Below, one piece after another: positions 14,114 to 22,962 of a DNA stretch of 25,167 nucleotides. Numbering within the stretch: position 1 is the first letter of the stretch; each line of letters starts with the position of its first letter. Below the pieces are notes generated by a model. It saw nothing but the letters and a program-made list of their open reading frames with translations. It searched no databases and was not told where the DNA came from. The position numbers and the translations under genes are program-made. The stretch is from AM-0621 sp964386705 (GTDB taxonomy: Bacteria > Planctomycetota > Planctomycetia > Planctomycetales > Planctomycetaceae), in assembly GCA_964386705.1 (NCBI GenBank), contig CAYLTY010000114.1, positions 1-25,167 of the forward strand. The letters are read 5' to 3'.

Positions 14114-15184
14114 ATGACGATCGAACACGCTACTGGTGATGGCGAGAGCACCGCGACCACTGACTGCTGCGGCTCATCTGGCTGCGGAATTGATGTGGCG
14201 ACGCTGTCCCTGACGGTGGTCTCTGCGGATGACGCTGCGCCAGAAGTCAGACCAGACTTCGTCCAGCATCTGAGAGCAGGCGTCAGCGTGCTGCTGCTGG
14301 GCGAGGCGGATCAGGAAACTCGCACCCGCGCGGAGCAGGCTGTCGGAATGACGGGGCGAGTGATTGCCGTCAACCCATCCTCAGGACGAGTTCACGACCT
14401 GCTGCTCGATCTTGCTCGCTTTGAGAATTATCTCGCCGAGCATCCTGTGCGGACCAGCGCGGATTGGCAGAAGGCCGAAGCTTTTGCCCAACGGTTGCGT
14501 GATGAGTCGCCGTTGGTGGCGAGTGACAGTATTGATGTCGTCATCGCGAGCGATGTGCTGAGTCTGATCTCGGCTGCAGAACGCAATCAGTTCTTCGCCG
14601 AACTGTTCCGAGTCCTCCGGCGCGGCGGACAAGTCATCCTCAACGACATCGCCAGCGATGAAGACCTCGCCGATTCGCATCGCCAGAATTCGCAGTTGCA
14701 AAGCGTGCGGCTAGCGAACGCTCTGCGTGAGGATTTGCTGCTCGATGCCTTTGAGGACGCTGGTTTCTATGGCATCGAGATTCTGCATCGTCAGACCAAA
14801 CCACACACCACAGTGAACGGCATCGAATTCCGCTCGCTGACCGTGCGCGCCTGGAAGGGCAAGCAGGGGGCCTGTTTAGATGCCCGGCAGGCGGTGATCT
14901 ATAAGGGGCCGTGGAAGATGGTCGTCGATGACGATGGCCACAAGCTGTTTCGCGGCCAACGCATGGCGGTCTGTGACAAGACGTTCCAGATCTACAGCCG
15001 CAGCCCATACGCCGAGCACATGATTCTCGTGCCTCCCGCCACCCCGGTTCCGCTGGAGATGGCCCCGGCGTTCTCTTGCCACGCCAGCGCGGTGCGGGAC
15101 CCGCACGAAACCAAAGCGGGTGACCTGTCGCTGACACTCGTTCCGGACGGCAGTTGTTGCAGCCCCGGCGGGAGCTGTTGCTGA
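14114..15184 (+). CDS. ArsM-like methyltransferase-fold protein with degenerate SAM and catalytic motifs and Cys-rich ends
   Basis: This 356-aa protein is cytoplasmic. The middle (about 140-180, DSIDVVIASDVLSL then FAELFRVLRRGGQVILND) and the C-terminal part (about 240-330, RAWKGKQGACLDARQAVIYK, then HKLFRGQRMAVCDKTFQIYS) resemble arsenite methyltransferases (ArsM). The usual motif I (LDLGCGSG) is replaced by VLLLGEADQ, the ribose-binding acid (VIGVD) by VIAVN87, and the SNCVINL cysteine by SDVLSL. The ends are Cys-rich: Cys18, 19 and 24, and Cys348, 349, 355 and 356. I infer a homologue that has probably lost normal arsenite methylation, perhaps reused for metal or metalloid binding. The start at 14114 has only a weak ribosome site; a longer upstream frame overlaps the GH5 gene and is rejected. 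Confidence 0.68.
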   Translation: MTIEHATGDGESTATTDCCGSSGCGIDVATLSLTVVSADDAAPEVRPDFVQHLRAGVSVLLLGEADQETRTRAEQAVGMTGRVIAVNPSSGRVHDLLLDLARFENYLAEHPVRTSADWQKAEAFAQRLRDESPLVASDSIDVVIASDVLSLISAAERNQFFAELFRVLRRGGQVILNDIASDEDLADSHRQNSQLQSVRLANALREDLLLDAFEDAGFYGIEILHRQTKPHTTVNGIEFRSLTVRAWKGKQGACLDARQAVIYKGPWKMVVDDDGHKLFRGQRMAVCDKTFQIYSRSPYAEHMILVPPATPVPLEMAPAFSCHASAVRDPHETKAGDLSLTLVPDGSCCSPGGSCC

Positions 15185-15384
15185 CGCATCGCATCGGCGC
15201 CGTTTTGTGGCATGTGCCTTGCGTGTTAACCACAGGTCGGACGGGCTGAAGTTCGACACACTTGTTTTTTCGAGGTCGCGTCTGCAGGAATTGTAAGTTC
15301 TCCAACGCGGCTTTGTAAAAATTGCAACGACAGCAACCTCGCACATGACGTGTCGAGGCAGATTCTCCAAGGACGGAGCGTGGC

Positions 15385-17073
15385 ATGAGCACATTGGCGA
15401 CAATGGCTTTGTTGATGGCCTCAATCGGCGGCACACCGGACGGTGTAGTGCTAAACTTCACCGCAACCTGGTGCGGGCCGTGCCAGCAGATGTCCCCGAT
15501 CGTCAGTCGTCTGCAACAGCAGGGATATGCGATCCGCAAGGTGGACTTCGATCGCGAAAAGGCTCTGGCCAATCGCTTTAACATCACCGGCGTACCGACT
15601 TTCATCCTCATCGTGAATGGCCAGGAGCGCGAACGCTATTCAGGCACACTTAGCGAAGATCAATTGCGGCGGATGGCCGCCTCGATCCCCGAGAAGGCTG
15701 AGCCAGTTACCACTCCCAAACCAATACTTGTTGCGACACCCGCTACAAACAACAGCGTCGCGGCGACGATCGGCAACGGCATCAAGGCTCTGAATCCACT
15801 CGCCAGTCGGCCAGCTTCAGGAACGACAGCCGCCGCTCCGGTGATTCGAGCCAACGTCACGGCGTCTGATCAACAGGTTTACGCCATTGATCCGATGCAG
15901 GTGGTGACTCGTATCCGGGTGACCGATTCGAAGGGCATGGACTTCGGCTCGGGCACGATCATTTCGAGTGAACCCGGTCAGGCACACGTGCTGACCTGCG
16001 GGCACATCTTCCGGCACTTCGACCAGCAGGGACGCATCGAGGTCGATGTCTTCAGCGGTGAGAAGTATCAGCGTTTCGAAGGCAGCTTGATCCGGTTTGA
16101 TCTAAAGAAGGACATCGGTCTGATCTCGATTAAGTCCGACGGGCTGCTGCCGATCGCTCGAGTAGCAACGGCACCCGTGCAGAACGGAGATCACGTCTTC
16201 AGCGCCGGGTGCGGCGGCGGTGATCCTCCAACCAAGCTGCAGCACATCGTCACCAAGACGACGGGCTATCAGGAAGACATCGTCGAATGCACCAGCACGC
16301 CGGTTCAAGGTCGTTCGGGCGGTGGGTTGTTCACGACCGATTGCCAGGTGGTCGGTGTCTGTATTCTGGCCGATCCGAATGGTCGTCGCGGTCTCTACAT
16401 GGGATTGAAGACCATTCATGGGCTGCTCGATCAGTGCGGTCTTACCCACCTGTATCGTCGCGGCAGCGACAACAATGCCAAAGCCACGTTGGCCACGAAC
16501 TCAAAGGCTCCCAAGCTGCCTGACTTCAATCCGATCTCGGTCGGTTCGACGCGTCCTGATTTCTCAGGTGATGCGGAAGAAGTTGCTGGCGATGAGCTTG
16601 CCGATGACAAAGTCGAAAGCCTGCCAGCATTCGAGCCCGAAGCTGCCCAGCGCAGACCGCAACGGACCTCTGCTCTCCGGGAAGAAGACATCTTCGCTGA
16701 TGCCTCTGATCAGCTTGGACCTGCTCCTGCCCCTAAGCGCAGCAGCCTTGCTGACAACTCGCGTCGCGGACCGGATTCGGTCGTTGCTGGCCCGAGCATC
16801 GACTCGCTGGCCGAAACGCTGGATGCCGCGAAGGGCGCCGAGGTCGTGTGCATCATTCGCGACCCCAAGCTGCCGAACGGAGCCAGTCGCGTCGTGATCA
16901 TTCATCGCGCCAGCGAGAAGTTCGTCTCGGACCTCACCGGCGAGCTGGATCATCAGGTGCAGCGTACGTCGCTGGGTGTTCGCCCGGCTGCGAAATCGGT
17001 CCCTGTGAAGACGCCGGTGGAGCCGGTCGCCATGCAGCGGTATCGCCGGAACCGTCAACCCGCAGCGGACTGA
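15385..17073 (+). CDS. Thioredoxin-trypsin-like serine protease fusion protein
   Basis: This 562-aa protein carries two enzyme domains. Residues about 19-105 are a thioredoxin domain with the redox pair Cys30/Cys33 (WCGPC) and cis-Pro71 (GVPTF). A linker follows to about 160. Residues 170-350 form a trypsin-like domain with His207 (TCGHIF), Asp243 (KKDIGLISI) and Ser311 (QGRSGGGLF), a complete triad. The last 200 residues are of low complexity, closing with a small conserved-looking part (about 475-525) and an Arg-rich tail. The first 16 residues are hydrophobic but lack basic residues, so export is uncertain. GGAG lies 6 nt before the ATG. The next gene starts 5 nt after the stop, so the pair should be co-translated. 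Thioredoxin with a chymotrypsin-like protease is uncommon in one chain. Confidence 0.85.
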   Translation: MSTLATMALLMASIGGTPDGVVLNFTATWCGPCQQMSPIVSRLQQQGYAIRKVDFDREKALANRFNITGVPTFILIVNGQERERYSGTLSEDQLRRMAASIPEKAEPVTTPKPILVATPATNNSVAATIGNGIKALNPLASRPASGTTAAAPVIRANVTASDQQVYAIDPMQVVTRIRVTDSKGMDFGSGTIISSEPGQAHVLTCGHIFRHFDQQGRIEVDVFSGEKYQRFEGSLIRFDLKKDIGLISIKSDGLLPIARVATAPVQNGDHVFSAGCGGGDPPTKLQHIVTKTTGYQEDIVECTSTPVQGRSGGGLFTTDCQVVGVCILADPNGRRGLYMGLKTIHGLLDQCGLTHLYRRGSDNNAKATLATNSKAPKLPDFNPISVGSTRPDFSGDAEEVAGDELADDKVESLPAFEPEAAQRRPQRTSALREEDIFADASDQLGPAPAPKRSSLADNSRRGPDSVVAGPSIDSLAETLDAAKGAEVVCIIRDPKLPNGASRVVIIHRASEKFVSDLTGELDHQVQRTSLGVRPAAKSVPVKTPVEPVAMQRYRRNRQPAAD

Positions 17074-17075
17074 GG
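17072..17075 (+). promoter_or_regulatory. Ribosome binding site overlapping the upstream stop codon
   Basis: TGAGG contains both the TGA stop of the protease gene and the GAGG Shine-Dalgarno of the next gene, whose ATG is at 17079. The arrangement implies translational coupling and fixes that start. The open frame reaches further back, but only within the protease gene. Confidence 0.75.
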
Positions 17076-17078
17076 CCC

Positions 17079-20000
17079 ATGTTTGCCAAGCACTTTGCAC
17101 TCTTAACCTGGCTGCTGGTCAGTCTGCTGGCAGCGCCGTTGGCTGCTCAGACAAAGCCGGTGACTGCGTCGTCAGCCGCGCGACAGGTGGCGGTGCACCC
17201 CTGGCAGGACGACGCGGCTCTGCACGCCGTGCAATTCGTCGGTTCCAAGTCCGGCTGGGCTTGCGGTGATCATGGCACCGTCTGGCAGTCTCAGGACGGC
17301 GGCCAGACATGGTCGTTCCTGCCGACGCCCACTCAGGCTTCACTGCGTTCGATCTGCTTCCTGACGAATCGGATTGGCTGGATTGCCGGTCGGACGACTC
17401 AGCCTTTCACCGGCATTGGCATGGGCGTGCTGCTCAAGACCAGCGACGGTGGTAAGAGCTGGGAAGAGTGTCCTGTCCCGTTACCGCCGCTGTACTACGT
17501 GAAGTTCTTTGGAACAGACGAAGGCGTCGCAGTCGGTGAAGCGACAAGTCAGTTTCCAACCGGCGTTTTGATGACGAGCGATGGCGGCGAGACCTGGCAG
17601 CCCGTCGCGGGTTCTCAATCGGCGGGCTGGCTAGCCGCTGACTTTGCTGGTCTGGAGAGCGGCGTGGTGGTCGGTGATCGCGGCCGTATTGTACCGGTCG
17701 CCGATGGTGCCGTGGCGACTCCTCGCAGTTCGCGCAGCAGCTTCCGCTCGATGCGCAAGGTCGACATGGTCGATCCCTTGAACGGCTGGGCGGTCGGCGA
17801 TGGCGGTCTTGTCTTGAAGACCATTAACGGTGGTGTCTCGTGGCAAAGTCCAACGCAGGCGCTGCCTGACGAATTGAATCGCTTTGCCGACTTTCAAACC
17901 GTCGCCGCGCGCAAATCGAAGGTCTGGATCAGCGGCAGCCCCGGCGGATGTATCTGGCATTCGAGCGACGATGGCCAGTCCTGGCAGCAGCAGACGACGG
18001 GGCAGACGACGCCGTTGCATGCCATAAATTTTTCGTCGGATGACACCGGCTGGGCGGTCGGCGCGTTTGGCACCATTCTGCGCACGGTCGATGGCGGTGC
18101 AACGTGGGTAACTGCTCGAGCCGGCGCGCGTCGCGCAGCCTTGCTGTCGATTCATGCTCGACCAAACCGACTCCCTTTCGGGGCGTTGGCGAAATACTCG
18201 GGCGATCAAGGTTTTCGCAGCGTCGCACTGGTGCTACCGAAGTGGTCCTCGACAGGCGAACGCGATGCGGTCGGTCCCTTTGAGCGGCGTGCTCAGGACG
18301 CCGTAATCACTGTCGGTGGCAATGCACTGTCGCTTGGTTGGCGATTGCCGATCGCGTTGCCGGAAGTGGATCGCAATCTGGATCAGCTCACAGCGGAATG
18401 GCAGAAGTACACGGAAGGTCGACTGGTTGAAGTTGTGGTTTCGAGCCTCGTTGCCGAACTGCGGCAGTGGCGTCCGAGTGTCGTGGTGATTGACGAACCT
18501 CAACCTCAAGATGCAGCCGGTCGGCTGGTTGTGGATGCCGTGCAGCGCGCGATCGTCGAAGCCGCTGATCCGACGCGCTATGTCGAGCATCAGCAGCTTG
18601 GCGGTCTGCCCGCGTGGAAAGTGGAACGCGTCTTCCGGCAGATCAACGCGATTGACTCAGGCCGCATCAACATTGAGCCGTTCGAACTACTCCCCAGCGT
18701 CGGCACGACGGTCGAACAACTGGCTGGATCTGCGCGCGGGATGCTCTTTCCGACGGTGGGTCAGGCGCCGCGCCGCGAAGTCTTTGCAGCGGCTATGGAC
18801 GAAACAGAAGCGAAGTTTCAGTTGGCTTCCGCACGCGAGTTCTGGGGTGGCTTAGCCATCGGGCCAGGTTCCGATGCGCGGCGTCCGCAGATCGCGATTG
18901 ACGAGCGCTCGCTGGATCAACGGCGCGAGCAGGCGACTCAGCAACGCAACTTTCGAGGCATCGTCGATCAGACATTGGATGACCCGCAGCGGGCCGCGCA
19001 GATGATCGCCGAGTTGCGCAACTTCACGAGAAAGCTGTCGAAGGCTGATGCCGCGCTGCAGTTGTCCCGACTGGCGGATGACTATCGACGACGAGCCCAA
19101 TGGGATCTCGCCGAAGCGACGATGATTGAACTCGTCGACTTCTACCGCGACGAACCAATCGCCGCTGAAGCGATGTTGTGGTTGCTCCGTTTCTGGAGCA
19201 GCGAGGAAATGTCCTGGCAGCGCGGTCGCAAGGTTTCGCTGACGGCTCGACGTGAGACGGTCGATCGCTCGGCGTATCTTGGACGACTGCAGAAGCTGGC
19301 AGAATCGCTTGGTCAGCCGCAGGACGATCCGCTGCGTTTGAAACGAGAAGCCGCAGGCGAGTTGGTCAACCTCGGCAATCTGCCGTCGCAGGACGCAAAT
19401 CAATGGCGTTCCGCTACCGAACAGGCGTGGTTGCATCAAGCCGTGCATCTGACACGTGTGATACGGCAGCGGCATGGGCAGCTCTTCGCGACTCCGCAGG
19501 TGCAGTTGCCGCTGGCATCCGCTTTGCGGCGCGCGGGCAGTCATCAGCTCTCGGATTCACTGATCCGCAAATTGATCCAGACAACCTCCAATTCCACTTC
19601 GCCGCTGAACGAACTCGCGGCGGGCGAGCTGTGGTTGGCTCAACCGACCCCGGACGCTCCGCAGGTCTTTGGAACATGCCAGTTAACAAACGCTCGTCCG
19701 ATGCTGGATGGCGTGCTCGGCGACGAATGCTGGCAGGGCGCCAAAGAGATGCGGCTGACGTCCACTGACGACGCACTCGCTGAGTTCAATGGCAGCTACC
19801 CGTTCATCCTGATGTCCGGCGACGACCAGTTCCTGTACGTCGCCGCCAGCCTGCCGCGTTCGCCGGATGGTCCTCAGGATGGTCCGCAATACAAGGGCCG
19901 TCAGCATGACGCTGACCTTACGGGTTTTGATCGACTGGCGATCAATCTGGACGTGAATCGTGACTACGCGACAAGTTACACCATTCAGATCGATCAGCGC

Positions 20001-20255
20001 GGGCATGTGTCCGAGTCCTGTTGGGAGGACTCCACCTGGAACCCGAAGCTGTTCGTGGCCGTGGCGGGTGACGCTGATCACTGGCGGCTGGAAGTCGCGA
20101 TTCCGGTCGCGGAACTGGTTTCCGCTCCGCCGCGCCGAGGAGCCGCCTGGGCGGTCTCTTTCGTACGCACCATGCCATGCGTGGGGCAAGAAAGCTGGCC
20201 AGCGGCCCGGCCTGAGTCCACACTGCAGCGAGCGGGGTTGGTCCAGTTCAAATAA
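17079..20255 (+). CDS. Large secreted mosaic: YCF48-like propeller, PIG-L-like region, helical region and CBM9-like end
   Basis: This 1058-aa protein has a signal peptide (about 1-23, APLAAQ). Residues 40-350 hold six blade motifs of the pattern DGG-x-(S/T)-W: SQDGGQTW at 71, TSDGGKSW at 121, TSDGGETW at 166, TINGGVSW at 248, SSDDGQSW at 295 and TVDGGATW at 336. This is a YCF48/BNR-type propeller. Residues 355-560 look like a PIG-L deacetylase fold, but the metal motif HPDDE is replaced by HARPN (His359). Residues about 630-830 are helical and repeat-like. The last 190 residues (from RPMLDGVLGDECWQGA) resemble a CBM9/DOMON-like sugar-binding domain. No active site is visible. It is translationally coupled to the Trx-protease, suggesting the two work on one envelope process. 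Confidence 0.8.
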   Translation: MFAKHFALLTWLLVSLLAAPLAAQTKPVTASSAARQVAVHPWQDDAALHAVQFVGSKSGWACGDHGTVWQSQDGGQTWSFLPTPTQASLRSICFLTNRIGWIAGRTTQPFTGIGMGVLLKTSDGGKSWEECPVPLPPLYYVKFFGTDEGVAVGEATSQFPTGVLMTSDGGETWQPVAGSQSAGWLAADFAGLESGVVVGDRGRIVPVADGAVATPRSSRSSFRSMRKVDMVDPLNGWAVGDGGLVLKTINGGVSWQSPTQALPDELNRFADFQTVAARKSKVWISGSPGGCIWHSSDDGQSWQQQTTGQTTPLHAINFSSDDTGWAVGAFGTILRTVDGGATWVTARAGARRAALLSIHARPNRLPFGALAKYSGDQGFRSVALVLPKWSSTGERDAVGPFERRAQDAVITVGGNALSLGWRLPIALPEVDRNLDQLTAEWQKYTEGRLVEVVVSSLVAELRQWRPSVVVIDEPQPQDAAGRLVVDAVQRAIVEAADPTRYVEHQQLGGLPAWKVERVFRQINAIDSGRINIEPFELLPSVGTTVEQLAGSARGMLFPTVGQAPRREVFAAAMDETEAKFQLASAREFWGGLAIGPGSDARRPQIAIDERSLDQRREQATQQRNFRGIVDQTLDDPQRAAQMIAELRNFTRKLSKADAALQLSRLADDYRRRAQWDLAEATMIELVDFYRDEPIAAEAMLWLLRFWSSEEMSWQRGRKVSLTARRETVDRSAYLGRLQKLAESLGQPQDDPLRLKREAAGELVNLGNLPSQDANQWRSATEQAWLHQAVHLTRVIRQRHGQLFATPQVQLPLASALRRAGSHQLSDSLIRKLIQTTSNSTSPLNELAAGELWLAQPTPDAPQVFGTCQLTNARPMLDGVLGDECWQGAKEMRLTSTDDALAEFNGSYPFILMSGDDQFLYVAASLPRSPDGPQDGPQYKGRQHDADLTGFDRLAINLDVNRDYATSYTIQIDQRGHVSESCWEDSTWNPKLFVAVAGDADHWRLEVAIPVAELVSAPPRRGAAWAVSFVRTMPCVGQESWPAARPESTLQRAGLVQFK

Positions 20256-20496
20256 CTGAGCCTGAGCGCCGCAACGGCATGCCGCTCGTGTGGACGATTT
20301 TTCACACCCGGCTGGTGATTCTTTCGCCGGTGCTGGTCGAGGATTCGCCAGTGGGTGGCTACAACTTAAGCATCAGGTCGTCACGATAGCTGCCCTTTCG
20401 ACGAGTCCTCCTGCGGAGCGTCGTGCGGCTTTGTTCCTCGTGAATTCTGCCGGTGTTGAACAAAACGCCGCATCTTCCATCAAGGATCTGTTCATC

Positions 20497-21657
20497 ATGT
20501 TGCAAATGAAACAATTTGGTCGTCGAGCGTTCCTCGGCATGAGTGCGGCGCTGACCTTCGGCGGTTCGACGGTACTGAATGTGTTCTCGTCGGCTGCTCG
20601 CGCTGCGGATCCTCAAACTACTGTCGACGCGAAGACCGTGGCCGCCTTGCGTCAGAAGGGCATCGAGTACCTGAAGGTCTCGCAATCGGCTGACGGAAGT
20701 TGGACAACTCCAACCGTCCCGGGTATCACTGGCTTGTGCACCACCGGCTTGCTGCGAGCAGGTGCGCCCGCCTCCGACCCGAACGTAGCCAAGGGCCTGA
20801 AGTTCCTGGAAGGTCTGGTTCAGGCGGACGGTGGTATCTACCTGCCGACGTCCAATCATAAGAACTACGAGACGGCCATCGCCCTGATGGCCTTCGCCGC
20901 CGCCAACAAGGACGGCAAGTACGACGCGCTCGTGAAGAAGGCGGGCGACTACTTGCGTGGTATTCAGTGGGACGAAACTGAAGGCCAGAAGCCTGCAGAT
21001 TTCAATTATGGTGGGGCGGGCTACGGCAAGAGCCAGCGCCCGGACCTGTCCAACACGGTCTTCTTCCTGGACGCCTTGAAAGCCGCTGGAGCTAAGTCTG
21101 ACGACCCGGCGTTCCAGAAGGCTCTGAAGTTCGTGTCTCGCTGCCAGAATCTGGAAAGCGAACACAACACCACTCCGTTTGCTGCCAAGGTCAACGATGG
21201 TGGCTTTTATTACACCCCGGCGGCTGGCGGTAATTCACAGGCTGGGAATGACGAGAACGGCGGACTGCGATCCTATGCCAGCATGACCTATGCTGGTTTG
21301 AAGAGCTATATCTACGCCGGTCTCACCAAGGATGACCCGCGCGTCAAAGCTGCGACAGCCTGGCTGCGCAAGCACTACTCGCTGGCTGAAAACCCGGGCA
21401 TGGGATTGCAGGGTCTGTATTATTATTATCACACTGTCGCCAAGACGTTGTCGTCGATGGATTCTGATACCTTTGAAGACGACAAAGGCACGAAGCACGA
21501 CTGGCGCAAGGAACTGGTAGACGTGCTGGCGAAGGCTCAGAAACCAAACGGAAGTTGGATCAACGCGACCGACCGCTGGTATGAAGGTGACCCGAACATC
21601 GTCACCGCTTACGTGCTGATGACTCTCGAACACTGTGACGCAAAGGCTACGAAGTAA
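20497..21657 (+). CDS. Tat-exported alpha/alpha-toroid (squalene-cyclase-like, prenyltransferase-repeat) protein
   Basis: This 386-aa protein starts with a Tat-type signal (GRRAFLG at 8-14, hydrophobic stretch, cleavage near ARA-AD). The rest is built of helical repeats with QW-like motifs QSADGSW (63-69) and QKPNGSW (348-354) and a conserved-looking GLRSYASMTYAGLKS segment (about 256-270). The fold is that of squalene-hopene cyclases and prenyltransferases, but the DxDD acid motif of cyclases is missing, so cyclase activity is unlikely. Tat export suggests it folds, perhaps with a cofactor, before export. The ATG at 20497 has AAGGA 10 nt upstream. A strong terminator follows. A second toroid gene with a haem motif lies 254 bp downstream. 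The role is unknown. Confidence 0.82.
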   Translation: MLQMKQFGRRAFLGMSAALTFGGSTVLNVFSSAARAADPQTTVDAKTVAALRQKGIEYLKVSQSADGSWTTPTVPGITGLCTTGLLRAGAPASDPNVAKGLKFLEGLVQADGGIYLPTSNHKNYETAIALMAFAAANKDGKYDALVKKAGDYLRGIQWDETEGQKPADFNYGGAGYGKSQRPDLSNTVFFLDALKAAGAKSDDPAFQKALKFVSRCQNLESEHNTTPFAAKVNDGGFYYTPAAGGNSQAGNDENGGLRSYASMTYAGLKSYIYAGLTKDDPRVKAATAWLRKHYSLAENPGMGLQGLYYYYHTVAKTLSSMDSDTFEDDKGTKHDWRKELVDVLAKAQKPNGSWINATDRWYEGDPNIVTAYVLMTLEHCDAKATK

Positions 21658-21686
21658 GCCTCACCGCTTACTTCTTAATCCTTAAG

Positions 21687-21717
21687 AACCGCGTGTTTCC
21701 CGACACGCGGTTTTTTT
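21687..21717 (+). terminator. Rho-independent terminator after the first toroid gene
   Basis: AACCGCGTGT pairs perfectly with ACACGCGGTT around a 6-nt TTCCCG loop and runs into TTTTTTT. It begins 30 bp after the stop codon and separates the two toroid genes into different transcripts. Confidence 0.93.
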
Positions 21718-21779
21718 GTTTTCACGGGGAGTCGATTGCGACTTCCGAGCCAATCTCGCAAGCTGAAGTACGTATCGAA

Positions 21780-21828
21780 TATCTCCCCTCGCCCCTTCGG
21801 GGAGAGGAGTAGGGGGGTGAGGGGCGAT
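21780..21828. repeat. Intergenic palindromic element (REP-like, copy 2)
   Basis: Outer inverted arms (21781-21794 and 21815-21828) match over 14 nt with two mismatches. An inner hairpin CCCC-ttc-GGGG sits within. Bases 21780-21795 are identical to 2097-2112. It lies between the terminator of one toroid gene and the start of the next. Confidence 0.68.
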
Positions 21829-21911
21829 CACAGCAAAGGTGACTCTACAACAGGGAAGTGCAACCAGTTAGCTCATCTGGGGCCGGCCTGAACTCCATCA
21901 AGGGGACAAGC

Positions 21912-22934
21912 ATGTCGATGATTGGTCTGACATTGGCGTTGCTGTTGGTTGGAGATGTTCCTGCCGTTGCTGAAGGTGATGCGCCGCCGACGGTGCAAGA
22001 GGTTCGGGCCGCCGTCGATCGCAGCCTGCCGTTCCTGCTGGAGGGCGGCGAAGCCTGGCGCGACGGAAAGGCGGGCGGCGGACAGAATGGACGCATCTGT
22101 TCCAGTTGTCATCAACTGCCTTTCACGATCTGGAGTCACAACGAAGCCAAAGCTCGCGGTTTCAAAATTGAGCAGCAGCGACTCGATGACGTGACCAACT
22201 GGACTTTGGACTGGTGCTCGACGCAGAAGCATCCCAAGACCCAGACGCATACCGGCGGCTTTCTCTCGACGATGCAGCAACTGCTCATGGGCCGCAGTGC
22301 GACGCCTCCGGATCAGACGGCGCTCGATACTTACGCACTGTTTGGCAAAGTGATCGGGACCATGCAGAAGCCCGAGGGCTGGTGGAGAGAAGGCAATCAG
22401 ATTCGCAGTAAAGCTCCCGAACGCGAAGCCGACGAAGTTGATACCTTGTGGATTATCCTCGGCCTGACCTCGCTGGAGAAACTGGAAAGCATTCCCCAAG
22501 AGACTCGCGAAGCCGCCGCCAAGACCCGCGAACTGGGTCTCAACTGGCTGAAGGAGAGTAAGCCCGGCACGCGCTCCGACTGGCTGGCCTTGCGCATGCT
22601 CGTCGAACGCGAGTACGGCGAAGCACCGCAGGCCCAAGCCTGGCAGCAGCAACTCCTCGCCCAACAAAACCCCGACGGCGGCTGGCCTTTGCTGAAGGGC
22701 GAGCCCAGTCACCCGCTCGTCACCGGTCAGAGTCTCTACGCCCTCAACATCGTTGGCCAAAGTCTCGACACCCCCGCCATCCACCGCGCGCAGAAGTATC
22801 TACTGACGACCCAGGAAAAAGACGGCTCCTGGAAAGCCCCGAGCCGCAACCGCCCCGATGCGTCGAATGTCGTCACCATCTATTGGGGCACCGCCTGGGC
22901 CACCATTGGACTTGTGCGTAGCCTGCCCGAGTGA
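21912..22934 (+). CDS. Secreted toroid (squalene-cyclase-like) protein with a CxxCH haem-binding motif
   Basis: This 340-aa protein has a short hydrophobic N-terminal signal (about 1-20, ending AVA). Residues 63-67 read CSSCH (within GRICSSCHQLPF), a c-type haem attachment motif. The protein then continues as helical repeats with QW-like motifs (QQNPDGGW near 252 and QEKDGSW near 301) and a WGTAWATIGLVRSL end. Only one CxxCH is seen and the distal haem ligand is not obvious, so covalent haem is an inference. AGGGG lies a few nt before the first ATG; a second ATG two codons on is also possible. An electron-transfer or redox-sensing role in the periplasm is conceivable. No classical cyclase DxDD motif is present. 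It ends 28 bp before the stop of the converging gene. Confidence 0.78.
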   Translation: MSMIGLTLALLLVGDVPAVAEGDAPPTVQEVRAAVDRSLPFLLEGGEAWRDGKAGGGQNGRICSSCHQLPFTIWSHNEAKARGFKIEQQRLDDVTNWTLDWCSTQKHPKTQTHTGGFLSTMQQLLMGRSATPPDQTALDTYALFGKVIGTMQKPEGWWREGNQIRSKAPEREADEVDTLWIILGLTSLEKLESIPQETREAAAKTRELGLNWLKESKPGTRSDWLALRMLVEREYGEAPQAQAWQQQLLAQQNPDGGWPLLKGEPSHPLVTGQSLYALNIVGQSLDTPAIHRAQKYLLTTQEKDGSWKAPSRNRPDASNVVTIYWGTAWATIGLVRSLPE

Positions 22935-22962
22935 CTCATTGGCGGAAAGTTGCGAACAATTA

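Noticed and set aside
14640..15611. A long minus-strand open frame across the end of the methyltransferase-fold gene and the start of the Trx-protease
   Set aside because: It overlaps two well-supported genes and its translation is Arg/Pro/Cys-rich with no domain pattern.
20359..21165. A 268-codon minus-strand open frame inside the Tat-type toroid gene
   Set aside because: It is antisense to a gene with clear motifs, with no ribosome site or recognisable protein.
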